Part shown: positions 21,448 to 33,944 of the stretch, one piece after another
Layout of the letters: the number at the start of each line of letters is the position of its first letter
Numbering within the stretch: position 1 is the stretch's first letter
Source: Iris pallida
Taxonomy: Eukaryota > Streptophyta > Magnoliopsida > Asparagales > Iridaceae
Length of the DNA stretch: 64,000 nt
Assembly: GCA_029216955.1 (NCBI GenBank)
Contig: JANAVB010015600.1
Span: 40,983,211 to 41,047,210, forward strand
Direction of reading: 5' to 3'
Notes under the pieces: generated by a model
The model's input: the letters and a program-made list of their open reading frames with translations, nothing else
Database searches by the model: none
What the model was told of the DNA's origin: nothing
Position numbers and translations under genes: made by a program

Positions 21448-24400
21448 TGTAATACCCCAGTCCCAAAATACGTAGAACTAGAACGTAATCATGCCAGCTG
21501 TATACATACGAATTAAATGGACCGTCGTATGTATACATAAGCTGTAAAATACAGTAGAACCATAACTAATCTCATCCACACAAAATATAAATGAATAAAA
21601 GATATCATATAACGATAATGAATAATCTTTGTACAACATGTTGGGCGGAGATAAATCAACTACCAACAAATAAGGGAGAAATACATGGAAAATGAGATAA
21701 GCTTGGCGAGCGAAGTAAAGACGATCAAAGTACAATCATCCTCGAAGAAATAGTGACGATCATGGCCACGGCTAGAACACCTGCGAAAGACAAGAACACA
21801 CACATGGCGAGATAATCAGGTCCTCAGAGGGACGTAACAAGATACATTAGACATGCCATATAAATACTGAATATAAAATATGCCACAATCAAAGAAAGTG
21901 ACAAGACATAAATAAGGCAACCTAACCGTACTAAAGTGAACATGCAGTTGAGAACAAACCTTTCATCGCATGAGCCCTGGCTGTAAATGGGATCTGGTAT
22001 AGTCCCCACTTGGGCACCAGTGACCACAGCGCATGACGATCAAAAACGACAGTGGCAAACCTGAGAGGCTCAACATACCCGTATCTCCAGCAGAGCTTCC
22101 GGGTTACAAGGGAAGTGCAATCGAAGCCCATACGACAAGGAAATGTTCTCCCCACCCCATGTACCTATCATGTCGCATCTACGACCATGTAACACTAATA
22201 ACCATCAAGTCTTCTAACATACAACTATTGACAGTTAGACCTAACGCACGTCCTGTACGCATCAGTGATCAGCCGACACGCAAGTCCGTAGGCTATATGC
22301 TACTCACAACTCACACATCTCATGGCACATCAGTGTCAAAGTTTATGTAATGCACTAAACTAGTGGTAGTCCCTTAACTCTAGGTCCATATACAATCAAA
22401 GGATAAATAACAAGGTACATCTAATATCACTGAGCAAGCAGTAAATCAAGAACTAGAAATAATTGAACAGTGATATGTAATAAAATGCAAACTGAAAATA
22501 AATAGTATAATGGCAAGGTATCTTGCCTGGTGTGTCGCCTGGTGGTGCGATGTTCTATCATGTTCCAATAGTCCAATAGCCATGGTCGACGTGTAGGGTC
22601 CGAGGTCGCGAGAAAATAGGCAAGCATGATTAGTTATGAGTAATGAGGATAATTGGAAGAATTTGGGGAGTAGATAAATATACAAATTCTTAGAAAATAA
22701 TTATATTACTTTAAAAACATGTTTACTTATAAAAATTCATTTACGAAAATACTCAAAAATATTTACATATAATAATTTTGAAAATTACATCTTATTAGTC
22801 AAAAATATTTTCGGTAAAAATATTGTATAAATCGGTAACGACTAGTTTTTAGCAATGTTTTGGAAATATAACATCTAAAAACATTTAGGACTAAACGTAC
22901 TCAAAATATCATAGAAATATAAAATCACACCCTTAGGGTTTTTAAACCAATTTTTGAAATATAGAACTAGGCTTTAGCAATAATATTTATAATTCTTAGA
23001 AAATAGTAGGATAACCTCAAATAAAATTTTACTAACAATAATAGTAATAACCTAAGTATAACTATGATAAACTAATTATAATAATGATGATAATATTAGT
23101 AATAATAATACCGATAATAATAAAAATATTAGATAATAATATTAGATAATAAAGAATAATAGTTGACAATAATAATAAATAATAATAATGAAAAGAATAA
23201 TACTATTAATTTTTAATCAAAACTTTACAGCTCATCTCCCCTTTTATTAAAAATAATAATAATAATAATTTCCTACAAAAGCTAAACAGCTCAATCCCTC
23301 CCAATTACTACAGTGAGTGAGAGAGAGAGAGAGATGGGGAGAAGAGCGCGGCTCACCAGCGGGTTGCGCGGAGTTGGGCGCACCTGCGCGGAGGCGGAGG
23401 AGCAGGGCTTGCGGTGGCGGCGTTCCGATGGAGGACGCGGCGGTGGCTCGTGAAGACTTCCAGTGGCACGGCGGCCGGACGGAGAGCGCCGGGGAACTGC
23501 GGCACGGTGGGGCGGCAAAGAGATGGAGACTCCGGTGGATGCACCGCCCGTTGGTCGCTCTCGAGGTCGTGACTGCACTGACTGAAGGAGACTCCGGCTC
23601 TCAGGTCAGATGAGGGGCAGCGCGGGAGTGCGGACACGCCGGAGGTAGGGTTTAGGGATTTTATTTTGTTTAATTTGTGTGTGTCTGGTTGTTGGACACA
23701 GGATAAGGTATACTGTGGGGATGTAATAAAGACACAATAAAGGATACGGCACCTGGGGGTCGGATTCGAGGTCGGACACGTGACTTATATGAGGCTGATG
23801 ATGATGAACGAGGACACAGACACGGGAACACATTTTGTGGTATTGGTGGTTTGTGGTAGTTGGAGTGGCGATGGTGGCGGTGGTGTTCTGCTGGTTTTGG
23901 TGGTGGTGCGTACAGTGGTGGTCTGGGTTGGGATGGTGGTGACGACAGTGGCTGTCGATGCAAAGGAGGTTGGATGAGGATGAGCTGGTGACGGAGGCGG
24001 GTGGCGGTGATGGTTCGGATTAGGGTCTAGGTCGGGTCGTGGTGATTGCATGTCCTGCGTGACGCGGATAATGAAGGGAGATGGTGTTCGGTGTGTCGGA
24101 CACGGGAAGGAGATCTGTATTTGTAATGGGGAAATATAGTGGATGGGAGGCACAGACACGATGCACAATCTGTGGTTGTGGAGAAATTTTGGAAGAGTAC
24201 CACTCCTTTTATAGGAGGTAGGAATTCCCAGTTTGATAAGGATAGGGAGGATTTAAATCCCCCTTAGATAATATCATATTAAATTAAAATTTGATTTAAA
24301 CTTTAATCGTTCAATTCCAAATCAACGTTAGATAAAACCTTCATTTAATTCAAATTCACATGAAATCTTTTCTAATTTAAGTTATCCAAAATAATTCAAA

Positions 24401-24886
24401 TATTAAATAGAACAAAATCTTAAATATCTTTTTCATAAATATTAAAATATAACATTAATTAATTTCAAAAATCAAGGTAATTACTTAAATATTAAATCAT
24501 AAAGTAGCTTTTTATAAATAACAAAAATATGTTACTATATAAATTTCAAATTCCACAAATATCTAGAATATATTTTATATAAACCAAAATTTTCCAATTC
24601 ACTATTTATTTTTAAACGACGAACAAAATAACTCTTTTAAAAATAAAAATATTTATCACATTTATTTGAACATGTACTTTTCTATATAATAAATTTATAA
24701 TAAAAATATTTTTCTAACATATGTACCTCGACACATATTCGCACTCGTCGAAAAATTACGAAACGCAAATCCCGCACGTTACGTAAATACAACAAAGCGA
24801 ACTCGTATACGACGTGCACATACTAAGTACAAAAATAAAATAAAAAATATTTAAAAAAATCGTAGTAGAAATTTAGGGGGTTTACA
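21448..24886 (-). repeat. Element B 3' LTR (3439 bp)
   Basis: Starts (plus strand) TGTAATACCCCAGTCCC and ends GGGGGTTTACA. It contains an intact TATA box (CCTATAAAAGG, minus strand, 24205-24215), a GC-rich leader at 23300-23640, GA and AAT microsatellites at 23030-23335, and AT-rich U3 sequence. Small ORFs in the GC-rich part are low complexity. Confidence 0.92.
24205..24215 (-). promoter_or_regulatory. TATA box in element B 3' LTR
   Basis: CCTATAAAAGG on the minus strand. The equivalent in the 5' LTR (30949-30959) is mutated to CCTACAAAAGG. Confidence 0.65.
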
Positions 24887-27800
24887 TCTTACCCAACTTA
24901 AAAGAATTTCGTCCTCGAAATTTAGAAAAAATTAGGGTAGGTAGGGTGAAGGAGATAGAAGCAGTATATTCGAATAGATGTACGAGATCTTCTTGGGACG
25001 AGAATGCAAACAAAATATTCTGCGAGGAGGCGGGCGACATTTCAATGATAATAGATCAGTTGGATGACTAGGAAAGAATCGGTTATAGTATGATTATGCT
25101 TATGACAACCCCTCGATGTCTGTAATCCATCATTCACTGTCATTTGTTCTATGGACGTGCAAGCTCCCCAAATAGGTAATAGTCTTCCAATATAAATTTT
25201 GATCATTAGACCACTATTCTTGATTCGACATTTTCTTGTGTGTTTTCAATATTGTTAAAATCTCAAATCGTCCTTATCAATTTGTCATTCACTATTGCAA
25301 TATATTCCATAACTTTCTTTTCTTCTTTATTTACTTCAATCATTTTCCTCACAAATTTTAAATTCCAAAATGTATGCAATTATTTAATTCAATATTTCAT
25401 CGTAAATTTTTTTTAACAAGTTCAACAAATTTTGAATTAAATGAATCTCTAATATACTTTTCTCACATATCTATATATATATATCTATTTTCCTCAAAAT
25501 AGATCTCGTCGTTCACAATCTCTTCAAGAGTAGGTTGTAGATAATCCTTCAATATGTTTAATCAAATGTTAAATCAACATTCTTTGTAGGAAATTCGTAC
25601 TTATCCTTAAAGTACCCAAAATAAGCTATCACCTTCAATATTTGTTGATCATATCTTCACAACAAAATCTTTTATCATTACAAATGAAAATTCTTTACCT
25701 ATTAGCATCTTCTTCGGGAATTGGAATCCATTGATCTTTTAATTCATGATGGTAAAAATGAACCCGTCTTACTTCATATTCATAATCATCTTAGGGTCGT
25801 ATTCCTTAATTCGTCAAAAATGTAAGCAATTTCTTTCTTCAACCATTGGTTATCCTTGAAACCTATTATCTTCATAACACTATATTTTATTGGAGGCAAG
25901 TCCACATTGTCTCTGTCAAGAATTTGCGTTCATCAATTTAATCTAAATTTGGTTCTTAAACCACCAAAACTTTAAAAATTCTTCACTCAATATTTTGTTA
26001 CCTCGAAACAAATTTTGAAAATTGAGAAGCCTATTTACCTTTGATTATTTTATCAACACAATATAACATTTCTCCCTTCATCTATTTGGATTTATCGTAC
26101 ATTTTTATTTATGTCCATTCTACACCTTGTAGTCTCGTAATTATCTTAACCAACTGTGTTATTTATCCTTGTTGTGGGGTTCTCTAATCTACCTCTACTA
26201 ATCCGAGATTGTCATGATCAAATTTCATCTCGCATAAGGGAATCATACAAGGAACAAGGTTGCATAAACAATGGAGAAATCATAGTGATATATGAGTAAG
26301 CAATTTAATTGGAAGGGAGAAAAGAAAGTGTTGCTAATATTGCATGAAGAGTAAAAGGTGTTATGGGTCTAAGTAATTCAAGATAATACAAGAAAATAAA
26401 ATAACAAGGGTTAAGCAGTTAAGATAAAGCACAAGGTTAAGCATTTAACGGATTTAGTAGATCTCAATCGGGCTGAAGATTTGAGTCGAGATTGAGTCCA
26501 AATATATAGTCAAAAGTATATCGGTACCGTGGTATAGATTATAGTTTGTCTTTATGACCCGAAAGTCGTACCATAAAAATAGAGTAAAAGGGGACGTGTT
26601 TTAGTAGGACATGATATACCTACATGAAGGAGAGCTCGTCTAGGTCTTGTATGTGAAATTTGTTGGAAGAAAAAGTCTAGTATTGTGCTCCAAATATCAA
26701 AGTCACGATAGGAAACGCCAAATGATCAAAATAGAAAGTGGGTTTTCATAAGATACTAATTAATGCACAAAAATAAAAGGTTAAAGCACAAAATAAAGAT
26801 AATTAGAAAATCTCGTAGATCAAGGTAAAATAAGTTAGGGACACGGTTTCTAGGAAGAAGATAGTCTCCTAGATAAGGGTATGGTCAAGGGAATGATTCT
26901 AATCGTTTCTAAGTTTCAAACAATTAGATGGTCACGAATAAAGATCTAGATTTGAGGGAAGGTCGAGTAAGTCAAAGATATGTTCATCGGTTTGGTCGAT
27001 GACTAACTATACTTGTGTATATGCAATATCATAATCATAGGTGGTATGGCAATCTAATGTGGAATACTTCCATCTCGCTAGGGTGACCTTACTTGTTTCT
27101 TGGTCCTTTACCAATGTATGATCTAATCTAAAATTTCAAGTTCCTCGAAAGTTTCTCAATAAAAGTTCCAAGATACTCCGCCAAAAGTCCTAATTATCTT
27201 AGACTGTCAACCTTAATCAAAATTTTAATTCTCTAGTCAATCTCGAAACAACCCTTGTATATCGTAAATCGAATAATTATTATCATTTTTTTCCAAACCT
27301 TAAACTCAACATTTAATAAGTTTATCAGCCGAATTTCATACTACAAAATGGAACATTTAAATAACTCCCGAATTTAATTATATATCCTTCAAATGTGTAT
27401 ATCTAGCTTCCAATAAGTCACAACTACTCTTCAAAAGTAAATAAATTTTTTTTTCACCAAAATAGAAATGCCCATAATCAAGGCTTTAAACTCAAAACCT
27501 AAATAACTTGATAAACAATAGATCATATGACGTAATTTAATTCAAAATATTTTACCAAAATTTATCAATCGTCCTCAAATTTTGGTCAATCGTAAATCAT
27601 AGTTTAAAATTTTATGATCCTTTTCAAATCAAATTTATATCCCTCCAAAAGATGTATAGCTATAACTCAATAAATCATAAATGTTCAAAGACCTTCAAGA
27701 ATTAAAACGCAAAATCAAATCAATTTATTTTCTCGATCTAGCTATCCTCTTGTGTATATCACCTTATAATATCAAATTAAAATTCCAACTATCTTTTGGA

Positions 27801-28176
27801 AGCGATAATATGCTACTACCCAACTTGGAATTAACTAATCCTTAAAATCATATTTCTAGGAAAATAAATGCCTTTATAACTCAAATAAAATCTCAATGCA
27901 TATTAATTGTCAATGCAATCCATCTAGCCATGTGTTTAACCTATAGGAATATACTAGTGTAGTCATCTTACTAAACACGAAACTAAAAATTTACTGTAGA
28001 AGGAATCAAGCAAGATGCAAATCAAGGAGGTCGAACAAGAGTTCGGAATTTGAAGTCAAGAAAGGATGTCAAGTAGGTGGATGAGATTCTAAACTCTAAT
28101 CCTATACTGCAGGCCCGTTCGTACAGTCATGTAACCGAAACGGCAAACTAGACCTGCATGGGCCACCACAAAAACA
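24887..28176 (-). mobile_element. Element B interior, non-coding
   Basis: 3.3 kb, AT-rich. At 24887-24940 a purine-rich tract (minus strand GTTGGGTAAGA) and the polyprotein-end motif TTCGTCCTCGAAATTT are seen. No other domain was recognised and all frames are full of stops. The PBS is at the right end. Confidence 0.75.
28151..28168 (-). other. Primer-binding site matching tRNA-Ile(AAU)
   Basis: The plus strand reads GACCTGCATGGGCCACCA, which equals the 3' end of plant tRNA-Ile(AAU), CCA included (memory). It lies eight bases from the 5' LTR. The more usual TGGTATCAGAGC is absent. Confidence 0.8.
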
Positions 28177-29892
28177 TGTAACGCTCCAGTCCTAAAATAC
28201 GTAGGACTAGAACGTAATCATGCCAGCTGTATACATACGAAGTATATGGACCGTCGTATGTATAAATAAGCTGTAAAATGCAGTAGAACCATAACTAATC
28301 TCATCCACACAAAATATAAATAAATAAAAGATATCATATAACGATAATGAATAATCTTGGTACAACATGTTGGGCGGAGACAAATCCACTGCCAACAAAT
28401 AAGGAAGAAATACATGGAAAATGAGATGAGCTTGGCGAATGAAGCAAAGACGATCAAAGTACAATCATCCTCGAAGAAATAGTGACAATCATGGCCATGG
28501 CTAAAACACCTGCGAAAGATAAGAACACACCTGGTGAGATAACCAGGTCCTCAGAGGGACGTAACAAGATACAATAGACATGCCATATAAATACTGAATA
28601 TAAAATATGCCACAATCAAAGAAAGTGACAAGACATAAATAAGACAACCTAACCGTTCTAAAGTGAACATGCAGTTGAGAACAAACCTTTCGTCGCATGA
28701 GCCCTGGCTGTAAATGGGATCTGGTATAGTCCCCACTTGGGCACCAGTGACCACAGCGCATGACGTTCAAAAACGACAGTAGAAAATCTGAGAGGCTCAA
28801 CATACCCGTATCTCCAGCGGAGCTTTCGGGTTACAAGGGAAGTACAATCGAAGCCCATACGATAAGGAAATATTCTCCCCACCCCATGTACCTATCATGT
28901 CGCATCCACGACCATGTAACACTACTAACCGTCAAGTCTTCTAACATACAACTATTGACAGTTAGACATAACGCACGTCCTGTACGCATCAGTGATCAGC
29001 CAATACGCAAGTTCGTAGGCTATATGCTACTCACAACTCACACATCTCGTGGCACATTAGTGTCAAAGTTTATGTAATCCACTAAACTAGTGGTAGTCCC
29101 TTAACTCTAGGTCCATATGCAATCAAAGGATAAATAACAAGGTACATCTAATATCACTGAGCAGGCAGTAAATCAAGAACTGGAAATAATTAAACAGTGA
29201 TATGTAATAAAATGCAAACTAAAAATAAACAGTATAATGGCAAGGTATCTTACCTGGTGTGTCGCCTGGTAGTGCGATGTTCTGTCATGTTCCAATACTC
29301 CAATAGCCATGGTCGACGTGTAGGGTCCGAGGTCGCGAGAAAATAGGCAAGCATGATTAGTTATGAGTAATGAGGATAATTGGAAGAATTTGGGGAGTAG
29401 ATAAATATACAAATTCTTAAAAAAATAATTATATTACTTTAAAAACATGTTTACTTGTAAAAATTTATTTACGAAAATACTCAAAAATATTTACATATAA
29501 TAATTTTGAAAATTACATCTTATTAGTCAAAAATATTTTCGGTAAAAATATTGTATAAATCGGTAACGACTAGTTTTTAGCAATGTTTTGGAAATATAAC
29601 ATCTAAAAACGATTTAGGACTAAAACGTACCAAAAATATCATAGAAATATAAAATCACACCCTTAGGGTTTTTAAACCAAAATTTGAAATATAGAACTAG
29701 GCTTTAGCCATAATATTTATAATTCTTAGAAAATAGTAGGGTAACCTCAAATAAAATTTTAATAACAATAATAGTAATAACCTAAGTATAACTATGATAA
29801 ACTAATTATAATAATGATGATAATATTAGTAATAATAATACTGATAATAATAATATTAGATAATAATATTAGATAATAAAGAATAATAGTTG

Positions 29893-29926
<34 letters not shown>

Positions 29927-31632
29927 ATATAATAATACTAATAATTTTTAATCAAAACTTTACAGCTCATCTCCACTTTCATTAAGAATAATAATAATAA
30001 TAATTTCCAACAAAAGCTAAACAGCTCAATCCCCCCCCCCCAATTACTACAGTGAGTGAGAGAGAGAGAGAGAGAGATGGGGAGAAGAGTGCGGTTCACC
30101 AGCGGGTTGCACGGTGTTGGGTACGTCTGCGCGGAGGCGGAGGAGCCGGGCTTGCGGTGGCGGCGCTCCGATGGAGGACGCGACGGTGGCTCGTGAAGAC
30201 TTCCAGTGGCACGGCGGCCGGACGAAGAGCGCCGGGGAACTCCGGCATGGTGGGGCGGCGAGGAGATGGAGACTCCGATGGATGCACCGCCCGTTGGTCG
30301 CTCTCGAGGTCGCGACTGCACTGACTGAAGGAGACTCCGGCTCTCAGGTCAGACGAGGGGCAGCACGGGAGTACGGACACGCCGGAGGTAGGGTTTAGGG
30401 ATTTTATTTTTTTTGATTTGTGTGTGTCTGGTTGTCGGACACAGGATAAGGTATACTGTGGGGATGTAATAAGGAAACGATAAAGGATACGGCACCTGGG
30501 GGTCGGATCCAAGGTCGGACATGCGACTGATATGAGGCTGATGATGATGAACGAGGACACAGACACAGGGATACGATTTTGTGGTATTGGTGGTTTATGG
30601 TAGTTAGAGTGGCGATGGTGGCGGTGGTGTTCTGCCGGTTTTGGTGGTGGTGCATACGGTGGTGGTCTGGGTTGGGATGGTGGTGACGACGGTGGCTGTC
30701 GATACAAAGGAGGTTGGATGTGGATGAGCTGGTGACGGAGGCGGGTGGCGGTGATGGTTCGGATTAGGGTCTAGGTCGGGTCGTGGTGATTGCGTATCCT
30801 GCATGACGCGGATAATGAAGTGAGATGGTGTCCGGTATGTCGGACACGGAAAGGAGATCTGTATTTGTAATGGGGAAATATAGTGGATGGGAGGCACAGA
30901 CACGATGCACAATCTGTCGTTGTGGAGAAATTTTGGAAGAGTACCTCTCCTTTTGTAGGAGGTGGGAATTCCCAGTTGGATAAGGATTGGGAGGATTAAA
31001 ATCCTCCTTAGATAATATCATATTAAATTAAAATTTGATTTAAACTTTAATCGTTCAAATCCAAATCAATGTTAGATAAAACCTTCATTTAATTCAAATT
31101 CACATGAAATCTTTTCTAATTTAAATTATCCAAAATAATTCAAATATTAAATAGAACAAAATTTTAAATATCTTTTTCATAAATATTAAAATATAACATT
31201 AATTAATTTTGAAAATCAAGGTAATTACTTAAATATTAAATCATAAAGTAGCTTTTTATAAATAAAAAAAATATGTTACTATACAAATTTCAAATTTCGC
31301 AAATATCTAGAATATATTTTATATAAACCAAAATTTTCCAACTCACTATTTATTTTTAAACGACAAACAAAATAACTCTTTTTAAAAATAAAAATATTTA
31401 TCACATTTATTTGAACATGTACATTTCTATATAATAAATTTATAATAAAAATATTTTTCTAACATATGTACCTCGACACATATTCGTACTCGTCGAGAAA
31501 TTACGAAACACAAATCCCGCACGTTATGTAAATACAACAAAGCGAACTCGTATGCGACGTGCAGATACTAAGTACAAAAATAAAATAAAAAAATATTTAA
31601 AAAAATCGTAGTAGAAATTTAGGGGGTTTACA
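28177..31632 (-). repeat. Element B 5' LTR (3456 bp)
   Basis: Direct repeat of 21448-24886 with scattered substitutions, longer AAT and C runs (C10 near 30032), and a TATA box changed from CTATAAAA to CTACAAAA at 30949-30959. As the right copy of a minus-strand element it is the promoter LTR. Confidence 0.92.
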
Positions 31633-31637
31633 TACTG
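31633..31637. repeat. Target-site duplication of element B (right)
   Basis: TACTG, equal to 21443-21447. Confidence 0.92.
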
Positions 31638-32071
31638 TACCTGCTCCTCCTGCACCTACTCCCACAGCACCTGGTCCTCCTCAGTCTTACCCTATAACCT
31701 TTGAGGGTACTCATCAGCATCTTTCAGATCTGCAGTCATTTTATATTGACACTTCCAGGGAACATGAGTTCCGTAATGTGACTCGGTTCCAGGCTATTGC
31801 CAACTCCTTCGCCGATCTGCGATTTGCACAGACGGGTCACTATGCTAGCTCTCTACCTCGAGACCCTTCTGTTTCTGGCTACCGCATTGATGATGAGGCG
31901 ATTCACTCTCTGTTCCAGCCAGGGAACGCTTATGATTGGTATCGTACTTCTGGTGCCACTCCTCATACTTCTGGAGCCGGCACTTCTGGAGCTGGTCCAT
32001 CTGGACATGCTGGCGCTGCAGCCTATGATGATGACGAGGATGATGATTTTTTTAGTTGTTATTCTTATTGA
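31638..32071 (+). pseudogene. Env-like ORF, 3' part
   Basis: With one TACTG copy and element B left out, the shifted frame upstream of 21447 continues here without a break, so this is the C-terminal half of the same ORF. It opens with a proline/threonine-rich stretch, then HLSDLQSFYID, a helical region with RFQAIANSFADLR, a Gly/Ser/Thr-rich tail and an Asp-rich end (YDDDEDDDFF). The stop is at 32069-32071. The function is unknown. Confidence 0.65.
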
Positions 32072-32596
32072 GACTGATATTTTGTCTTATGTTTACTTGG
32101 AAATGCTCCGACATTCCACAATATTATCAGTACTCTTTATTTCAGTTATAATTTCTGACTTACATAGACATATATTTTTATGCCTCAGTTTGGCATTTGA
32201 CTCACATTAGTTTATTATTCAGCACTTTATTTGTTTCACCTTTATTCTAGCATTATCTTTCTATTATGCTTCATATTAACTGCCTGTGACAAATACCATA
32301 CCTGTGTTGTTTTATACAATATCTGTCTATCTTATTTTTTATCACTGTTTATACCATGCCGGTGATGAATGTTCTTATTTTTTTAATTGTGTTTCTTCAC
32401 TGATTGTTACTTATGCATTTCTTGCGGAAGAGCTTTCTCTTTTACAATTATTTTGCTAAGTAACAATGGGGGAGAAATAAGATCTAACATCTTCATGAAT
32501 ACAGGTTATGAACAATTTCTTTTGGTATATTTTTGAATTGATCCAAACTAAGATGTTATATCGACAAGGTTTGTCAATTATCAAAATAGGGGAGAT
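32072..32596 (+). other. 3' non-coding region and polypurine tract of SIRE-like element
   Basis: AT-rich and without ORFs. It ends in AAAATAGGGGAGAT (32583-32596), a polypurine tract directly before the LTR start TGTTGGCCC. Confidence 0.8.
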
Positions 32597-33669
32597 TGTT
32601 GGCCCATTGGTCATGGTCAAACCTGATTTTAATAATTGATCAAACTCTGTCTCGATATAAATACAAGTCAATTTAGATGTTTACCAACGACGTTTTGGAT
32701 ACTGCTCAATGATGGATATCTACTATGTTCAAGACCGAAGCTGTTTGCCATTCAGAATGTATTTCCTTCAAAGCAATGTAATTTTTTATTTTATTGAGTC
32801 TAGGAATACATTGTACACCAAGTCGTACCGACAAATAGGCTGTCCGGAATCATTTTTCAAAATCACCCTATCCTTTTAAAAATGACCTATGTTTTTGAAA
32901 AATATCATTTTTACAAAAAGCTTCTGAAGGACTTTTTAAAAAGCCAAAATTATTTTTTTCAAAATCAACTGGCAGAACCCTAGCAGAACTCGGCCAGAGT
33001 TCGGCCAAGTTGAACGTTATGTGAACGTTTGATTTTAAACTTGGTCTCCCTTCAGTTGCGGTTTGTTACAAAGAGTTCTGTCTGAATTCTGCCCGAATTC
33101 TGTCAGAGTTCTGTCTTTGGAAAAACTATAAATAGAGAAGGATTTCGATCATTTCAAACCACCAATTCACTTTCAATCTCTTCCCTTCTAAAGCATACAT
33201 TTCTTCCAAAGAGTTCTAAAAAGCTTTCATTTTCAAATCCCAAGCCAGTTATAAACCTCTAGTCGATTTGCCAGAACGGTACGGTCTAGAAGTTTCAGAG
33301 CGATTGTAATCAGAGGCTTGATTGAAGATACAACTCTTCACAATTGAAGTTGGTCGAGTTCTTCGTATCAAAGCTCGCGTCTGTAGAAGTTGCAAGGACT
33401 TCGTATGAAAACTTGTGGAATTTTCCAATAGTGGATTCAACTGGAAGCTAGAGTTCTTCCGACTGGACTAGCCCTCACAAGACAAAAACCAGTATAAATC
33501 TTGGTGTTTACGTTTGTCTTCTGATCACCATTTTACTACTGTCATTTATTTTGTAATTATTATTATATCTGTGATCTAACTACTAACAAGTTTTTAATTA
33601 GCAATATTCTACTGCCTACTCTATTCACCCCCCCTCTAGAGTATTCTGCTTTACGATTTCGTTCCTACA
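32597..33669 (+). repeat. 3' LTR of SIRE-like element (1073 bp)
   Basis: Starts TGTTGGCCCATTGG and ends TTCGTTCCTACA; the last 110 bases match the 5' LTR remnant. It contains AGAACTCGGCC / GAATTCTGYC unit arrays at 32982-33010 and 33073-33116 and a TATA box just downstream. Confidence 0.9.
33127..33135 (+). promoter_or_regulatory. TATA box of SIRE-like LTR
   Basis: TATAAATAG, 11 bases after the last unit of a GARTTCTGYC array. Confidence 0.75.
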
Positions 33670-33944
33670 TCACCACCATCCGTCGATTTGTCTCGACGAA
33701 CCGAATCCTCCGTATCCCTCAAAGCACCTAGAAGCCCCTCCTCAGCAAGTTATCGACGATCCACCTCCTATCGAGCACCCCTCGAGCCTCCATCCGGAGT
33801 CTGTGGCCTACCTGTACAGCTCAGCGGCTTGAGCCTGTACATGCCACAGCATAAATCTCCTCAAGCCAACTATTGGGAACCCTTCTCAAGCATCCAATCT
33901 TTGTCCCTAAACAGACTACGACAGCCATCATCTGCCAGCTTTTC
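33670..33944. other. Unassigned 275-bp segment between two LTRs
   Basis: Moderately GC-rich. A plus-strand frame from about 33688 is Ser/Arg/Pro-rich (SRRTESSVSLKAPRSPSSAS) and runs on into the LTR, so it is not a trustworthy gene. It may be a fragment of whatever the LTRs inserted into. Confidence 0.3.

Larger units (their letters stand above)
21448..31632 (-). mobile_element. Gypsy element B, non-autonomous (LARD-like)
   Basis: Two direct 3.4-kb LTRs (TGTAAACC...TTACA on the minus strand) flank 3.3 kb of interior without any ORF above 60 codons. The 5-bp duplication TACTG surrounds it. The end of a chromovirus-type polyprotein is recognisable next to the 3' LTR: AATTTCGAGGACGAAATT on the minus strand, coding for NFEDEI. 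Long LTRs plus a non-coding interior fit the LARD class. The LTRs differ at many positions, clearly more than those of element D, so it is the older insertion. Confidence 0.88.
14840..33669 (+). mobile_element. Ty1/copia retrotransposon, SIRE-like, with env-like ORF
   Basis: A plus-strand copia element: truncated 5' LTR, tRNA-Met PBS, gag with zinc knuckle, PR, INT, RT, RH, spacer, env-like ORF, polypurine tract and 3' LTR. The INT-before-RT order proves copia. The gag opening (RPPLFDGTNYTYWKTRM), the long gag coiled coil and an additional ORF after RNase H point to the SIRE/Maximus lineage. A 10.2-kb gypsy element (B) is nested in the env-like ORF. All coding frames are broken. Confidence 0.9.

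Noticed and set aside
23290..24168. Overlapping ORFs in the GC-rich part of element B LTRs (also 29938-30912)
   Set aside because: Pro/His/Arg-rich low-complexity frames open on both strands because of base composition; the two LTRs do not keep one frame.
28151..28168. tRNA gene fragment
   Set aside because: Only the 3' end of tRNA-Ile is matched and it sits where a retrotransposon PBS belongs.
24887..28176. Hidden host gene in the element B interior
   Set aside because: All six frames are full of stops and no exon-like pieces were recognised; only the polyprotein-end motif and PBS can be supported.
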